Below, piece by piece: positions 1-8,864 of a stretch of DNA of 64,000 nt (its first letter is position 1; every line of letters starts with the position of its first letter). This DNA is from Sinorhizobium fredii. GTDB taxonomy: Bacteria > Pseudomonadota > Alphaproteobacteria > Rhizobiales > Rhizobiaceae. The stretch covers positions 496,001 through 560,000 of the forward strand of contig NZ_CP024310.1 in NCBI RefSeq assembly GCF_002944405.1, in the 5' to 3' direction. Under the pieces are notes generated by a model. That model saw only the letters and a list, made by a program, of their open reading frames with translations. It made no database searches and was not told where the DNA came from. The position numbers and the translations under genes are program-made.

Positions 1-137
1 CCGTCGTGCAAACGTTGGGATGCGCCGACTGCCATGGGCAAGATCTCCGCGAAGGAATGTATTCCTTAACAGAGAATGAAGAAGCGGGCGGAATAAAGAC
101 CGCCGCCTACCACCAATGGCGTAACGGGAGCGGGACC

Positions 138-401
138 TTACGCTCCGTTGGCGCCACCTCGCCGGGCCGGTATGTTCGCGTCCTCCACCTCCGGCATGTC
201 TCGGATGGCCGACAAGCAGTCGGTCGCTTCGGAATGTCTTCTCAAACGAGCGAAATGAATCCGCCGCAAGGCCTCGCTGCGGCTGTCGCGTTTGACGGGG
301 GCCGCCAGCTCGACACCCGGAATGGCTTGAATCCTGATCAACAGGCGTTCGCGCTCTTCGACGCTAACGCCGGCGCGGATCGTGAACATGATGTCAGTCA
401 T
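138..401 (-). CDS. Small protein resembling a free subtilisin propeptide/inhibitor (I9-like)
   Basis: An 87-residue protein with no signal peptide. The order strand (FTIRAG), helix (VEERERLLIRIQ), strand (GVELAAPV), basic helix, helix (DCLSAIRDM) and last strand resembles the beta-alpha-beta fold of I9 propeptides, which fold and inhibit subtilases. Its ATG shares a 4-base ATGA overlap with the stop of the upstream subtilase gene, so the two are probably translationally coupled. This start was chosen because the longer upstream reading in the same frame only shadows the protease. A role as a trans-acting chaperone or inhibitor is inference from fold pattern and position; it could be an unrelated small protein. 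Confidence 0.6.
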   Translation of the reverse strand: MTDIMFTIRAGVSVEERERLLIRIQAIPGVELAAPVKRDSRSEALRRIHFARLRRHSEATDCLSAIRDMPEVEDANIPARRGGANGA

Positions 402-1960
402 TGCCCGAAATCCCTGGTGCCTATGCTGCCAATGAGCTGCTCCAAGTTCAGACGACCATAGCCGAAATCGGGCGTGAAGTCTTGGCCGCTCATGGCCGGC
501 ACCTTGTCGGCGCTCGAAGCCAGGGCGCCGCGGATCACTGCGGGATCCCTCGCGCCGCCGTTCGCGATAAAGAGCGCCGCGGCGGCAGCAACATGCGGAG
601 ACGCCATCGATGTTCCGGGCCATGCATCATAGTCCGTCTCGCGTATGTCCGGCTTTCCCTGCCTCCAGCGCCCGTCGGGTCCTCGCTCCGCTCTCCAACG
701 CATTTGGCCGGGATAGGTCGGCAGCGTCGACCAGATCGCGTCGCCGGGGGCCGTGATCGTTATGTGGTTGCCGCGATTGGAAAAGCTGGTGATCCGGTCC
801 TGAAGATTTGTTGCGCCCACGGCGATGACGCCCGGTATCGCCGCAGGATAGGAGATCGGACTACCGTCGCGCCGTTCGTTCCCCATTGCAGCAACGACGG
901 TCGTTCCATTGGCAAGCAGCGCCTCGAAGGCTGCACTCTCCGTCGGGTCGGGCGCGCCGCCGCCGCCGATCGAGAGGTTGACGACGTCAATGCCGGCATC
1001 GGCGCAGTCGAGCAGCGCCCGCAGATACATCACCGGGTCGACGAAATAGGCGAACTCCGCCGTGCCGTCAGGATAGGTCAGCAGGTCGGGGCGATCGTCG
1101 AAAATCTTCCAGGCGTGGATCTGGGCTCGCGATATTCCGTTGATCCCGAGATCGTTGTTGATGGTTGCCGCGATCGTCCCTGCCACATGCGTGCCGTGGC
1201 CGACCAGATCCTGGGCCGAGCTCGCCGCCGGAAGATCGGGGTGCTCGTATACATATCCACCAATCTGGTCTTTAAGGTCCGGGTGATCCGCGTCGATACC
1301 GGTATCGAGCACTGCGACCTTGATCCTGCTTGCGTCGTCGAAGCCGCTTAGATTGCGGGCCTCGTCCCATCGGACTTTGCGGAGATTCCACATCGTATGG
1401 GCAGGCGGCGGTTCCGTCGCAATGCGCCCGCGAGCCCCGGGTTGAGCTGCCTTGGAGGCGCGCCGAGCGGGTTTTCGCGGCGATTTTGCCACCAGATAGC
1501 GCAGCGGCACCCGCGCCACGGATGCAACGGTCGGATCTCCCGCGAGCGCCAACTGAAGTTGCCGCAAGTCGACGTCACTCACCAACTCGACCAGGCTGGC
1601 GGCCCCGCCCGGTGTTCGCAAATCGATGGCGGCGTTCAGGTTCAGGGCAGGTGCCGACCACCCGTCCCCCTCGTTTTCGGGTACCCCGAGCAGTTCCGGC
1701 TTGGCGCTGCCGTCACGGCTTGGCCGCACCAGCATCCGGCTGGCGTAATGGGGAGACTCCCGTGATACGGGCGTAACGCGTTTCACCAGTCCCGCTCGCT
1801 CGTAAAAGGACAAGGCCTGAAGCCCGCTGCCGAATGATGCGCGTGCCGCCTCGAAGGTCGCTTCGAAGCTTGGCTGGCGCGGCTGAGGCTTCATGCGGAC
1901 GAACAGCATTGCTTCATGGTAGGCCGGGAGCCCGGCGTTCCTGAACAATGGTCCCATCAT
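398..1960 (-). CDS. Subtilisin-family serine peptidase (S8)
   Basis: A 520-residue peptidase. The catalytic triad is visible: Asp219 in AVLDTGID, His255 in GHGTHVAG and Ser451 in GTSMASPH, with the oxyanion Asn361 in AAMGN. About 190 residues precede the catalytic domain and could be a prodomain. An Arg/Pro/Lys-rich linker lies at about 158-185. There is no clear signal peptide, so cytoplasmic or unconventional location is possible. Start is the first of two adjacent ATGs behind a GAGG. The gene lies 129 bases beyond the dehydrogenase operon on the same strand and overlaps the small downstream gene. The family call is firm; the substrate is unknown. Confidence 0.9.
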   Translation of the reverse strand: MMGPLFRNAGLPAYHEAMLFVRMKPQPRQPSFEATFEAARASFGSGLQALSFYERAGLVKRVTPVSRESPHYASRMLVRPSRDGSAKPELLGVPENEGDGWSAPALNLNAAIDLRTPGGAASLVELVSDVDLRQLQLALAGDPTVASVARVPLRYLVAKSPRKPARRASKAAQPGARGRIATEPPPAHTMWNLRKVRWDEARNLSGFDDASRIKVAVLDTGIDADHPDLKDQIGGYVYEHPDLPAASSAQDLVGHGTHVAGTIAATINNDLGINGISRAQIHAWKIFDDRPDLLTYPDGTAEFAYFVDPVMYLRALLDCADAGIDVVNLSIGGGGAPDPTESAAFEALLANGTTVVAAMGNERRDGSPISYPAAIPGVIAVGATNLQDRITSFSNRGNHITITAPGDAIWSTLPTYPGQMRWRAERGPDGRWRQGKPDIRETDYDAWPGTSMASPHVAAAAALFIANGGARDPAVIRGALASSADKVPAMSGQDFTPDFGYGRLNLEQLIGSIGTRDFGQ

Positions 1961-2089
1961 TGCCTCGCACTTACTTAGGATGGCGCCGCCTATTTTTGAC
2001 GCAATGCAGGGTGGATTTCAACGGCACCGGAAGTGTGGCGCGGGACCTGACAGGCAATATCTGGGCGTGGGTCGACCGGCAGGTGTCCG

Positions 2090-3163
2090 TCAATCCGGAA
2101 CGACCACCAGCTTGCCGACGAATTTCTTCGCCATGAAGTCCCTCTGCGCCCGATGAAATTCCGACAGCGGATAGACGCCGCCGACAAGAGGGCGGATCTT
2201 CTTCTCTTCTATGTAGCCGACTAGCCTCCGGAAATCGGCGCGGCTGCCCTGGCTCGAACCGTGCAGCTCCAGTTGCTTCAGATACATGGTTCTCAGATCA
2301 AGCTGGACGACCGGACCGGCGATCGCGCCCGCCGTCGTGTAGCGGCCCTCCGGACGCAGGATTTTCAACAGATCGTTGAAGAGGGGACCGCCGACGAGAT
2401 CCGCGACGACGTCGATCGGCGCGCCGTGCACGGCTTCGTTGACGGCTTCGAAGAGATCGCCCCTGCCGCGGGTGACGACCGCCTCGGCGCCGATGTCGAG
2501 CATGGCGGCTTCCTTGCCCGGACCGGCAACCGCGATCGGAACGGCGCCGCGGGCGCGGGCGAGCTGGATGATCGCCGAGCCGACGCCGCCGGAGGCGCCG
2601 GTGACCAGGACGCGTTCGCCGGCCGCAAGCCGCGCCCGTTCCAGCATGCGTTCGCCGGTCAGATAGGCGCAGCAGAAGGTGGCGAGTTCGACATCCGTCA
2701 GGTCGGTTGCCACCACATGAGCGTTCTCGGCCGGCAGCGCCATGTACTCGGCATAGCCGCCGTCACGGCCGTGGCCCATATAGTCGATGTCGGCCAGACT
2801 ATCGTCGTCGCGGTTGTAGATCGAGAAATCGACCATGACGCGTTGGCCAATGCTGACCTTGTCGACGCCCTCGCCGACGGCGACGATATGCCCGACCGTG
2901 TCGGTGCCCTGGATGCGCGGGAAGGTGAGCGTGTTGCCGTGCCGCCTCCAGGTGGAGACGGCGCCGGGATCGTCCTCGGTGCCATAGGCGCCCTCGCGCA
3001 CCCAGACGTCGGTGTTGTTCATGCCGCAGGCCCTGACCTTGATCAGCACCTCTCCAGGAGCTGGAGCCGGGACTGGGACGTCCCGGCTATAAACGAGCTT
3101 GTCCAACCCGCCGTGGCCGGTGAGCAGCACTGCCGCCATGGTCTTCGGAACGGAATGCATCAT
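2090..3163 (-). CDS. Zinc-type alcohol dehydrogenase / quinone oxidoreductase family (MDR)
   Basis: A 357-residue medium-chain dehydrogenase/reductase. The N-terminal GroES-like part contains ACGMNNTDVWVREGAYG; the Rossmann part carries the nucleotide motif GASGGVGSAIIQLARARGA. The zinc-binding cysteine cluster of classical alcohol dehydrogenases is not evident, which favours a quinone-oxidoreductase-like NADPH enzyme. The start follows AAGGAGAAGG, 12 bases after the aminotransferase stop, so it is the third gene of an operon with the aldehyde dehydrogenase and aminotransferase. It may reduce an aldehyde or enone from the same pathway; the substrate cannot be read from sequence. Confidence 0.85.
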   Translation of the reverse strand: MMHSVPKTMAAVLLTGHGGLDKLVYSRDVPVPAPAPGEVLIKVRACGMNNTDVWVREGAYGTEDDPGAVSTWRRHGNTLTFPRIQGTDTVGHIVAVGEGVDKVSIGQRVMVDFSIYNRDDDSLADIDYMGHGRDGGYAEYMALPAENAHVVATDLTDVELATFCCAYLTGERMLERARLAAGERVLVTGASGGVGSAIIQLARARGAVPIAVAGPGKEAAMLDIGAEAVVTRGRGDLFEAVNEAVHGAPIDVVADLVGGPLFNDLLKILRPEGRYTTAGAIAGPVVQLDLRTMYLKQLELHGSSQGSRADFRRLVGYIEEKKIRPLVGGVYPLSEFHRAQRDFMAKKFVGKLVVVPD

Positions 3164-3175
3164 GGGCCTTCTCCT

Positions 3176-4552
3176 TCAGCGGCCGAGCACGGACTGGATC
3201 GCGTCGGCCGCCGCCTTGACGACGATGTCGGCCTCCTCGCGCGTCAGGCAGAGCGGCGGGGCAAAGCCGAGAATGTCGCCCTGTGGCATGGCGCGGCCGA
3301 TGACGCCACGCTCGAGGAGCGCTGCCGCGACTTGCGGGCCGATCTTGCGGGCCGGATCGAAGAACTTGCGGTCGTCGCGGTCCTCCACAAATTCGATCGC
3401 CGCCATCAACCCATCGCCGCGCACCTCACCGACATGGCGATGGTCGCCGACCGCCTTCTGCAGCTCGGCGCGGAAATAGGCGCCCGTCGAGCCGGCATTT
3501 TCGACGATGCCGAGCTCGTCGATCAGTTCAAGATTGGCGATGCCGGCGGCCGCGCAAATCGGATGCGCCGAATAGGTCCAGCCATGGCCGATGGCGCCGA
3601 GCTCGTCCGAGCCCTTCACCAGCACCTGCCAGACCTTGTCGGAGACGATCGTGCCGGAAAGCGGCGCATAGGCGGAGGTCAGGCCCTTGGCGATGGTGAT
3701 CAGGTCCGGCTTGATGCCGTAATGGTCGGAGCCGAACATGGTGCCGAGACGGCCGAAACCGGTCACGACCTCGTCGGCAACGAGCAGGATGTCGTATTTC
3801 TCAAGCACCGCCTGAATCTTCTCCCAATAGCCCTTCGGCGGCGGCACGATGCCGCCGGTGCCGAGAATCGGTTCGCCGATGAAGGCAGCGACCGTGTCGG
3901 GCCCTTCGGCGAGGATCATCTCCTCGAGCTTCTCGGCGCAATAGTCCGAGAACTGCTCCTCGCTCATCGAACGGTCGGGGCGGCGGAAGTAGTAGGGCGC
4001 CTCGGTGTGCAGGATCGGCGCACGCGGCAGGTCGAAGGCATTGTGGAAGAGATGCAGACCGGTCAGAGAGCCGGTCATCACACCCGAGCCGTGATAGCCG
4101 CGCCAGCGCGAGATGATCTTCTTCTTCTCGGTCCGGCCGAGAATGTTGTTGTAGTACCAGATCAGCTTGATGTTGGTTTCGTTGGCATCCGAACCCGAGA
4201 GGCCAAAATAGACGCGGCTCATGCCTTCCGGCGCGCGATCGATGATCATCTTCGAAAGCCTTATCGACGCTTCCGTGCCGTGGCCGACATAGGCGTGGTA
4301 ATAGGCGAGGTTCTTTGCTTGGCTCGCGATCGCCTCGGCGATCTTCTGGCGGCCGTAGCCGACATTGACGCAATAAAGTCCGGCGAAGGCGTCGAGGCTG
4401 CGCTTGCCGCCGATATCGGTGATGTAAACTCCTTCGCCGCCACCGATGACGCGCGTCGGGCTCTCGCCGCGCGCATGCGTTCCCATGTGGGTCGAGGGAT
4501 GGAAGAAATGGTCGCGGTCCCAGGCGCTGAGTTCGTTGCTTCTTTCGAGCAT
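3176..4552 (-). CDS. Class III (omega) aminotransferase
   Basis: A 458-residue PLP-dependent aminotransferase. Asp260 (LLVADEVVTGFGR) should contact the PLP ring nitrogen and Lys289 (TIAKGLTSAYAPL) form the Schiff base; GSDANET and RGYHG are typical of the family. The start at MLERSNEL was preferred over a longer reading because an AAAGGAACG site lies just upstream. It is 23 bases downstream of the aldehyde dehydrogenase. Family members use beta-alanine, GABA, taurine or putrescine with pyruvate or 2-oxoglutarate. With the linked dehydrogenase this suggests omega-amino acid use: transamination to a semialdehyde, then oxidation. The exact amine is inference. Confidence 0.88.
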   Translation of the reverse strand: MLERSNELSAWDRDHFFHPSTHMGTHARGESPTRVIGGGEGVYITDIGGKRSLDAFAGLYCVNVGYGRQKIAEAIASQAKNLAYYHAYVGHGTEASIRLSKMIIDRAPEGMSRVYFGLSGSDANETNIKLIWYYNNILGRTEKKKIISRWRGYHGSGVMTGSLTGLHLFHNAFDLPRAPILHTEAPYYFRRPDRSMSEEQFSDYCAEKLEEMILAEGPDTVAAFIGEPILGTGGIVPPPKGYWEKIQAVLEKYDILLVADEVVTGFGRLGTMFGSDHYGIKPDLITIAKGLTSAYAPLSGTIVSDKVWQVLVKGSDELGAIGHGWTYSAHPICAAAGIANLELIDELGIVENAGSTGAYFRAELQKAVGDHRHVGEVRGDGLMAAIEFVEDRDDRKFFDPARKIGPQVAAALLERGVIGRAMPQGDILGFAPPLCLTREEADIVVKAAADAIQSVLGR

Positions 4553-4575
4553 GGTCGTTCCTTTCGTCAATCCGA

Positions 4576-6072
4576 TCAGGCGGCGGTGTCGATGCAGAGA
4601 TATTTGAGCTCGGTGAAGGCCTCTATCCCGTGGCGAGAGCCCTCGCGGCCAAGACCGGACTGTTTCCAACCGCCGAAGGGGATCGGCCCGCCGGTGATCT
4701 TCACTCGGTTGATCGCCACCATGCCGTATTCGAGCGCGCGGGCGAGCCGCATCTGGCGGGCGCCGTTTTCGGTGACGACATAGGCGACGAGGCCGTATTC
4801 CGTGTCGTTCGCCCGGGCGGTCACCTCGTCCTCGCTATCGAAGGCGGTGACGGCGGCGACCGGGCCGAAGGTTTCCTCGCGCATGATCAGCGCCTCGTCC
4901 GGCACATTGGTGAGCAGCGTCGGTTCGAAGAACAGCGGCCCCGCCGGGTGGCGCTTGCCGCCGGCGGCAAGCCCGGCGCCGCGTCTTAGCGCGTCGGCGA
5001 CCTGCTCCTCGACCTTGGCGACGGCGCGCTCATGCATCAGCGGGCCGATCTCGGCGCCCGGCTCGAGCCCGGCTCCGACCTTCAGGCGCGCCATGCGGGC
5101 GGCGAAAGCCTCCTGGAAGGCTTTGAGGATCGGCCGCTCGACATAGAGGCGGTTGGCGGCAAGGCAGTCCTGTCCTGAGGTCGCGAACTTCGCGGCGATG
5201 GCGATATCCGCCGCCTTCTCCACATTCGCATCGGCAAAGACGATCAGCGGCGCATGACCGCCGAGCTCCATCACCAGTCGCTTCATCGTCGGCGCGCATT
5301 GGCCCGCGATCAGCCGGCCGATCTCGGTCGAGCCGGTGAAGCTCACGGCACGGACGCGTGCGTCTTCGCACAGGCGCCCGACAACGGTCGCCGCATTGCC
5401 GGTGACGACGTTGAAGACACCGGCGGGCAGGCCGGCGCGTTCGCCGAGTTCGGCGAGGGCAAGAGCGGAAAGCGGGGTCTCGGAAGAGGGATGCGCCACG
5501 ACGGTGCAGCCGGCCGCGAGCGCTGCAGCCGCCTTGCGGGTGATCATGGCGGAAGGAAAGTTCCAGGGCGTGACGATGCCGACGACACCGAGTGCCTCAC
5601 GGCGGACGATCATCTCGGCGCTGGCGAGATGGCTCGTCACGCTTTCGGCATTGAGACGCTTGCCCTCCTCGGCATACCACTCGAGGAAGGAAGCGGCGTA
5701 GTCGATCTCGCCGCGCGACTCGGCAAGCGGCTTGCCCTGCTCGAGCGTCATCAACAGGGCCAGGTCTTCGCGGGCCGCGAGCATCAGTTCGTGCCACCTG
5801 CGCAGGATCGTGGCGCGTTGCTGCGGGAGCATGTCGCGCCACGACTTGGACGCCTTCTCCGCCGCATCGACCGCTTCGGAGGCCTGCGTCGCATCCAAGG
5901 AAGCGACGAAGGCGAGAGCGGCACCACTCGCGGGATCGCTCACTTCGAGGCACTTTCCGTTGCGCGCGGCCACCCAGCGCCCGCCGACATAGGCGAGCTC
6001 CCGCAGCAACTGCCGGTCGCTCAGGTGTTTCAAGGCTTCGTGGAAGGCGGTGCGCGCAAAAATTGCGGTCAT
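4576..6072 (-). CDS. NAD(P)-dependent aldehyde dehydrogenase, succinate-semialdehyde dehydrogenase-like
   Basis: A 498-residue aldehyde dehydrogenase. Catalytic Cys303 is in SGQDCLAANR and general-base Glu269 in MELGGHAP; SFTGSTEIG and the C-terminal PFGGWKQSGLGREG also fit the semialdehyde dehydrogenase branch. The ATG at 6072 has GAGGAG eight bases upstream and is preferred to a TTG two codons earlier. Unusual: the conserved lysine of the V-K-P-A-E-x-TP cofactor motif reads VVAHPSSETP (about 191-200), so coenzyme binding may differ. First gene of an operon with the aminotransferase and MDR oxidoreductase, divergent from the GntR regulator at 6583. A GABA/beta-alanine-type pathway is inferred. 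Confidence 0.87.
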   Translation of the reverse strand: MTAIFARTAFHEALKHLSDRQLLRELAYVGGRWVAARNGKCLEVSDPASGAALAFVASLDATQASEAVDAAEKASKSWRDMLPQQRATILRRWHELMLAAREDLALLMTLEQGKPLAESRGEIDYAASFLEWYAEEGKRLNAESVTSHLASAEMIVRREALGVVGIVTPWNFPSAMITRKAAAALAAGCTVVAHPSSETPLSALALAELGERAGLPAGVFNVVTGNAATVVGRLCEDARVRAVSFTGSTEIGRLIAGQCAPTMKRLVMELGGHAPLIVFADANVEKAADIAIAAKFATSGQDCLAANRLYVERPILKAFQEAFAARMARLKVGAGLEPGAEIGPLMHERAVAKVEEQVADALRRGAGLAAGGKRHPAGPLFFEPTLLTNVPDEALIMREETFGPVAAVTAFDSEDEVTARANDTEYGLVAYVVTENGARQMRLARALEYGMVAINRVKITGGPIPFGGWKQSGLGREGSRHGIEAFTELKYLCIDTAA

Positions 6073-6206
6073 GTGCAAATCTCCTCGTCGTTACGAAGAG
6101 ATTGACACCGTTAGCGCGAGAGATTGTCCATTCCCCCGCTCTCCGATAGAGACTTTGGCCAAAGGAGCGTCCCCCGCGAGAGAGACTGTCTAACCCCAGC
6201 GACCGA

Positions 6207-6250
6207 GGCACCCCCTCTGCCCTGCCGGACATCTTCCTCATAAGGGGGAG
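6207..6250. repeat. RIME-like palindromic repeat fragment in a 510-base intergenic region
   Basis: The stretch CCCCCTCTGCCCTGCCGG, then CATCTTCCTCATAAGGGGGAGATTGG, matches one arm of the RIME-type repeats also present near 31.3 and 60.3 kb. Only one arm is seen, so it is a partial or decayed copy. The rest of 6073-6582 shows no convincing gene; it must hold the divergent promoters of the aldehyde dehydrogenase operon and the GntR gene. Confidence 0.65.
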
Positions 6251-6562
6251 ATTGGGCTCCGCATCAACTGCTAAACTTATGGCTTCGGCGTTCGCAAGTT
6301 GCATTTTGGGGCAGGTCCATCCTCCAGCCGAAATCTCCCTAGGGTTTGCTTGCGGGGAGACGACTCGCGGTAGCCGCTCCTTTCATGAAGCTGACCCAGT
6401 CGGAACTCCCATAGGCACCGAACGCGCCGCTAGCTTTCGCGGCACTATCGAGAACACCAAAGCTTTGATGAAAAAATGAGCACGTGGCGATTTTGATCGC
6501 CATTGAGACCAGCGGCAGCTACGCAAGCCATTGATAAAGAACACGTGACGCTCTTGGCACAA

Positions 6563-6590
6563 GGCTTGCAAGCCTGTCTTGTATGCAAGA
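6563..6590. promoter_or_regulatory. Candidate GntR operator: two palindromes, one over the start codon
   Basis: A perfect 12-base palindrome GGCTTGCAAGCC (6563-6574) is followed by TCTTGTATGCAAGA (6577-6590), also a perfect inverted repeat around TATG. The second resembles TTGTATACAA-type operators of FCD-domain GntR proteins and contains the proposed ATG of the regulator gene. Autoregulation is inferred. Confidence 0.5.
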
Positions 6591-7338
6591 TTTGTCGCCA
6601 CAACAGAACGATCAAAACGAGATAGGCGAAGCCATCGTCTCCGGTATTCTTTCGGCCCGCATTCGCCCCGGAACGCGGCTCGGTGAGAGCGAGGTCGCGA
6701 GCCTTTTCAGTGTTTCCCGCACCAGGGTGCGCGAAGCGATGATGCGGCTCGAGCAGCGCGGCATCGTCAAGGTCAGCCCGCGGCGCGGCTGGTTCGTCGT
6801 CGAACCCTCGGCCGAGGAGGCGATGATGGTCTATGCGGCGCGGCGGGTCATCGAGGCGGGGCTGCTGCGCAGCATGGAGGCGCTGACGCAAAGCGGCCGC
6901 GACAAGCTTCGTGCGCATCTGGCCGAGGAAAAGCTGGCAATTGCCGCCGGCGACCGGCAGCGTCTCACCTGCCTCATGGGCGACTTCCACATCCGCATCG
7001 CCGAACTTGCCGGCAATACTATCCTTGTCGAGATCCTGCGGGACCTGACGGCGCGCACCATCCTGATCTCCTTGCTCTATCAATCCGATTTCCACGCCAT
7101 GCAGTCGCATCTCGGCCATTGCCGCATCGTCGCGGCGATGGAGGAGGGGAATTTTTCCAAGGCGGCGGAGCTCTCCGTCGAGCATCTGGACGAGGTGGAA
7201 ACGGGGCTCGACCTCACTCGTCGCCCCGATCCGCTCGCCGATCTTCGGCACTCCCTTTCGCTGCCGCCGCAGAATGCGGCCGCGTCGTCAAATGCACACC
7301 CCGAAAAGCCAAACCATGACATCAACAGAGGAGAATGA
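6583..7338 (+). CDS. GntR-family regulator with FCD effector domain
   Basis: A 251-residue regulator with an N-terminal winged helix (GTRLGESEVASLFSVSRTRVREAMMRLEQRGIV, about 30-62) and an all-helical FCD ligand domain (about 80-215) with the metal-type residues of DFHIRIAELAGN and the later HLGHCRIV. No Shine-Dalgarno sequence precedes the ATG, which lies inside a palindrome, and no alternative start retains the DNA-binding domain, so the mRNA may be leaderless. It is 4 bases from the downstream binding-protein gene and divergent from the aminotransferase operon, so it probably controls both. FCD domains often bind small carboxylates or amino acids. Confidence 0.88.
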   Translation: MQDLSPQQNDQNEIGEAIVSGILSARIRPGTRLGESEVASLFSVSRTRVREAMMRLEQRGIVKVSPRRGWFVVEPSAEEAMMVYAARRVIEAGLLRSMEALTQSGRDKLRAHLAEEKLAIAAGDRQRLTCLMGDFHIRIAELAGNTILVEILRDLTARTILISLLYQSDFHAMQSHLGHCRIVAAMEEGNFSKAAELSVEHLDEVETGLDLTRRPDPLADLRHSLSLPPQNAAASSNAHPEKPNHDINRGE

Positions 7339-7342
7339 CCCA

Positions 7343-8128
7343 ATGCTTTCAAGAAGAGTTTTCGTCGCCATGGCGGCAATGGTCGCCGCGATCGGCTTCG
7401 GCTCCATGGCGCAGGCCGATGCACTCGGCGACATCACCGCCCGCGGCACGATCCGCGTCGCCGTGCCGCAGGATTTTCCGCCCTTCGGCAGCGTCGGCCC
7501 GGACATGGCGCCGGTCGGCTACGATATCGACATGGCCAATCTGATTGCCGAGAAACTCGGCGTGAAGGTCGAGCTGGTGCCGGTGACCAGCGCCAACCGC
7601 ATCCCCTATCTGCAGACCAACAAGGTCGATCTCGTCATTTCGAGCCTCGGCAAGAACCCGGACCGCGAAAAGGTCATCGACTTCACGGCGGCGTACGCGC
7701 CTTTCTATAACGGCGTCTTCGCCCCGGCCGATTTTGCCGCCACGAAGCCAGAAGAGCTTGCCGGCAAGACCATCGGCGTCACCCGCGGCGCCGTCGAGGA
7801 TCTGGAACTGACCAAGGTCGCGCCGTCCGATACCGTCATCAAGCGTTACGAGGACAATAACGGCACGATTTCGGCCTTCCTTTCGGGCCAGGTCGAGGCT
7901 GTCGCGACCGGCAACGTCGTCGCCGCGGCGATCCTTGCCAAGAACCCGCCGAAGCGCCCGGAACTCAAATTTCTGATCAAGAACTCGCCCTGCTATATCG
8001 GCCTTTCCAAGGAACAGCCGGCGCTGCTCGAAAAGGTCAACGGCATCATCGCCGCCGCCAAGACCGACGGCAGCCTGAACGCCATTGCGCAGAAGTGGCT
8101 CGGCGCCGACCTGCCGGCCGAACTCTGA
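7343..8128 (+). CDS. Amino-acid ABC transporter substrate-binding protein (family 3)
   Basis: A 261-residue periplasmic protein. An N-terminal signal peptide ends near ...SMAQA (about residue 25). The SBP_bac_3 pattern follows: GTIRVAVPQDFPPF, VGYDIDMANLIAEKLG, and NRIPYLQTNKVDLVIS. Start chosen at MLSRRVFV after GAGGAGAATGACCCA rather than at an in-frame ATG further upstream in the regulator's 3' end. First structural gene of a four-gene transporter operon. By context the ligand may be the omega-amino acid processed by the divergent aminotransferase operon; this is inference. Confidence 0.9.
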   Translation: MLSRRVFVAMAAMVAAIGFGSMAQADALGDITARGTIRVAVPQDFPPFGSVGPDMAPVGYDIDMANLIAEKLGVKVELVPVTSANRIPYLQTNKVDLVISSLGKNPDREKVIDFTAAYAPFYNGVFAPADFAATKPEELAGKTIGVTRGAVEDLELTKVAPSDTVIKRYEDNNGTISAFLSGQVEAVATGNVVAAAILAKNPPKRPELKFLIKNSPCYIGLSKEQPALLEKVNGIIAAAKTDGSLNAIAQKWLGADLPAEL

Positions 8129-8192
8129 TTACCCCCAAGCCACTCCGCGCGAGCGGGGTGGCGTCACCGCCGTTTGCAAACAGGGGTGCGCC

Positions 8193-8864
8193 TTGAACTA
8201 TCACTTCGAATTCGGCTGGCTCTTCGAATACTACCCGCAGATCGTAAAGGGGATCGCAATCACGATCCAACTGATCGCCGTCGGCGCCGTCGCGGGCATT
8301 TCGCTCGGCATCGTCTGCGCCTGGGTGCGGGCGCTCGGACCCCTGTGGCTGAAGCCGGTGGTCGCCGCCTATGTGGAGCTGATCCGCAACACGCCGTTCC
8401 TGATCCAGCTCTTCTTCATCTTCTTCGGCCTGCCGTCACTGGGGCTGCAGCTCAGCGAACTGCAGGCGGCAAATATCGCCATGGTCGTCAATCTCGGCGC
8501 CTATAGCTCAGAAATCATTCGGGCCGGCATCCAGGCGACGCCGAAGGGCCAGTTCGAGGCGGGCGCCAGCCTTGCCATGACCCCCTTCGAGACCTTCCGG
8601 TATGTGGTGCTCATCCCGTCGCTTCAGCGCATCTGGCCGGCGCTGTCGTCACAGGTCGTGATCGTCATGCTCGGCTCCGCCGTCGTCTCGCAAATCGCCG
8701 CCGAGGACCTGACCTTCGCCGCCAACTTCATCCAGTCGCGCACCTTCCGCGCTTTCGAGGCCTATTTCGTCTCGACCGCCGTCTACCTGCTGCTAGCCAT
8801 CCTGCTCCGCCAGGTCCTCGGCATGGTCGGCTGGCTCATCTTCCCGAGGAGGGCGGCCAGATGA
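8193..8864 (+). CDS. Amino-acid ABC transporter permease (HisM/GlnP type)
   Basis: A 223-residue inner-membrane permease with several hydrophobic segments, beginning with VKGIAITIQLIAVGAVAGISLGI. The motif PVVAAYVELIRNTPFLIQLFFIFFGLP and the ATPase-contact EAA loop (EAGASLAMTPFETFRYVVLIP) are typical of the polar amino-acid family. No ATG lies at a sensible place; a TTG at 8193 behind AGGGGTG gives a normal-length N-terminus. It overlaps the next permease by four bases (ATGA). Confidence 0.87.
   Translation: MNYHFEFGWLFEYYPQIVKGIAITIQLIAVGAVAGISLGIVCAWVRALGPLWLKPVVAAYVELIRNTPFLIQLFFIFFGLPSLGLQLSELQAANIAMVVNLGAYSSEIIRAGIQATPKGQFEAGASLAMTPFETFRYVVLIPSLQRIWPALSSQVVIVMLGSAVVSQIAAEDLTFAANFIQSRTFRAFEAYFVSTAVYLLLAILLRQVLGMVGWLIFPRRAAR

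Noticed and set aside
6..461. Plus-strand reading starting MQTLGCADCHGQDL with a CXXCH heme-like motif
   Set aside because: It runs antisense through the small I9-like gene and the subtilase, has no domain pattern after the motif and no ribosome site; the CADCH match is probably chance.
2261..4783. 840-residue open frame antisense to the oxidoreductase and aminotransferase genes
   Set aside because: A GC-rich shadow: composition is Arg/Asp/Gly biased with no domain, and it spans two well-supported genes on the other strand.
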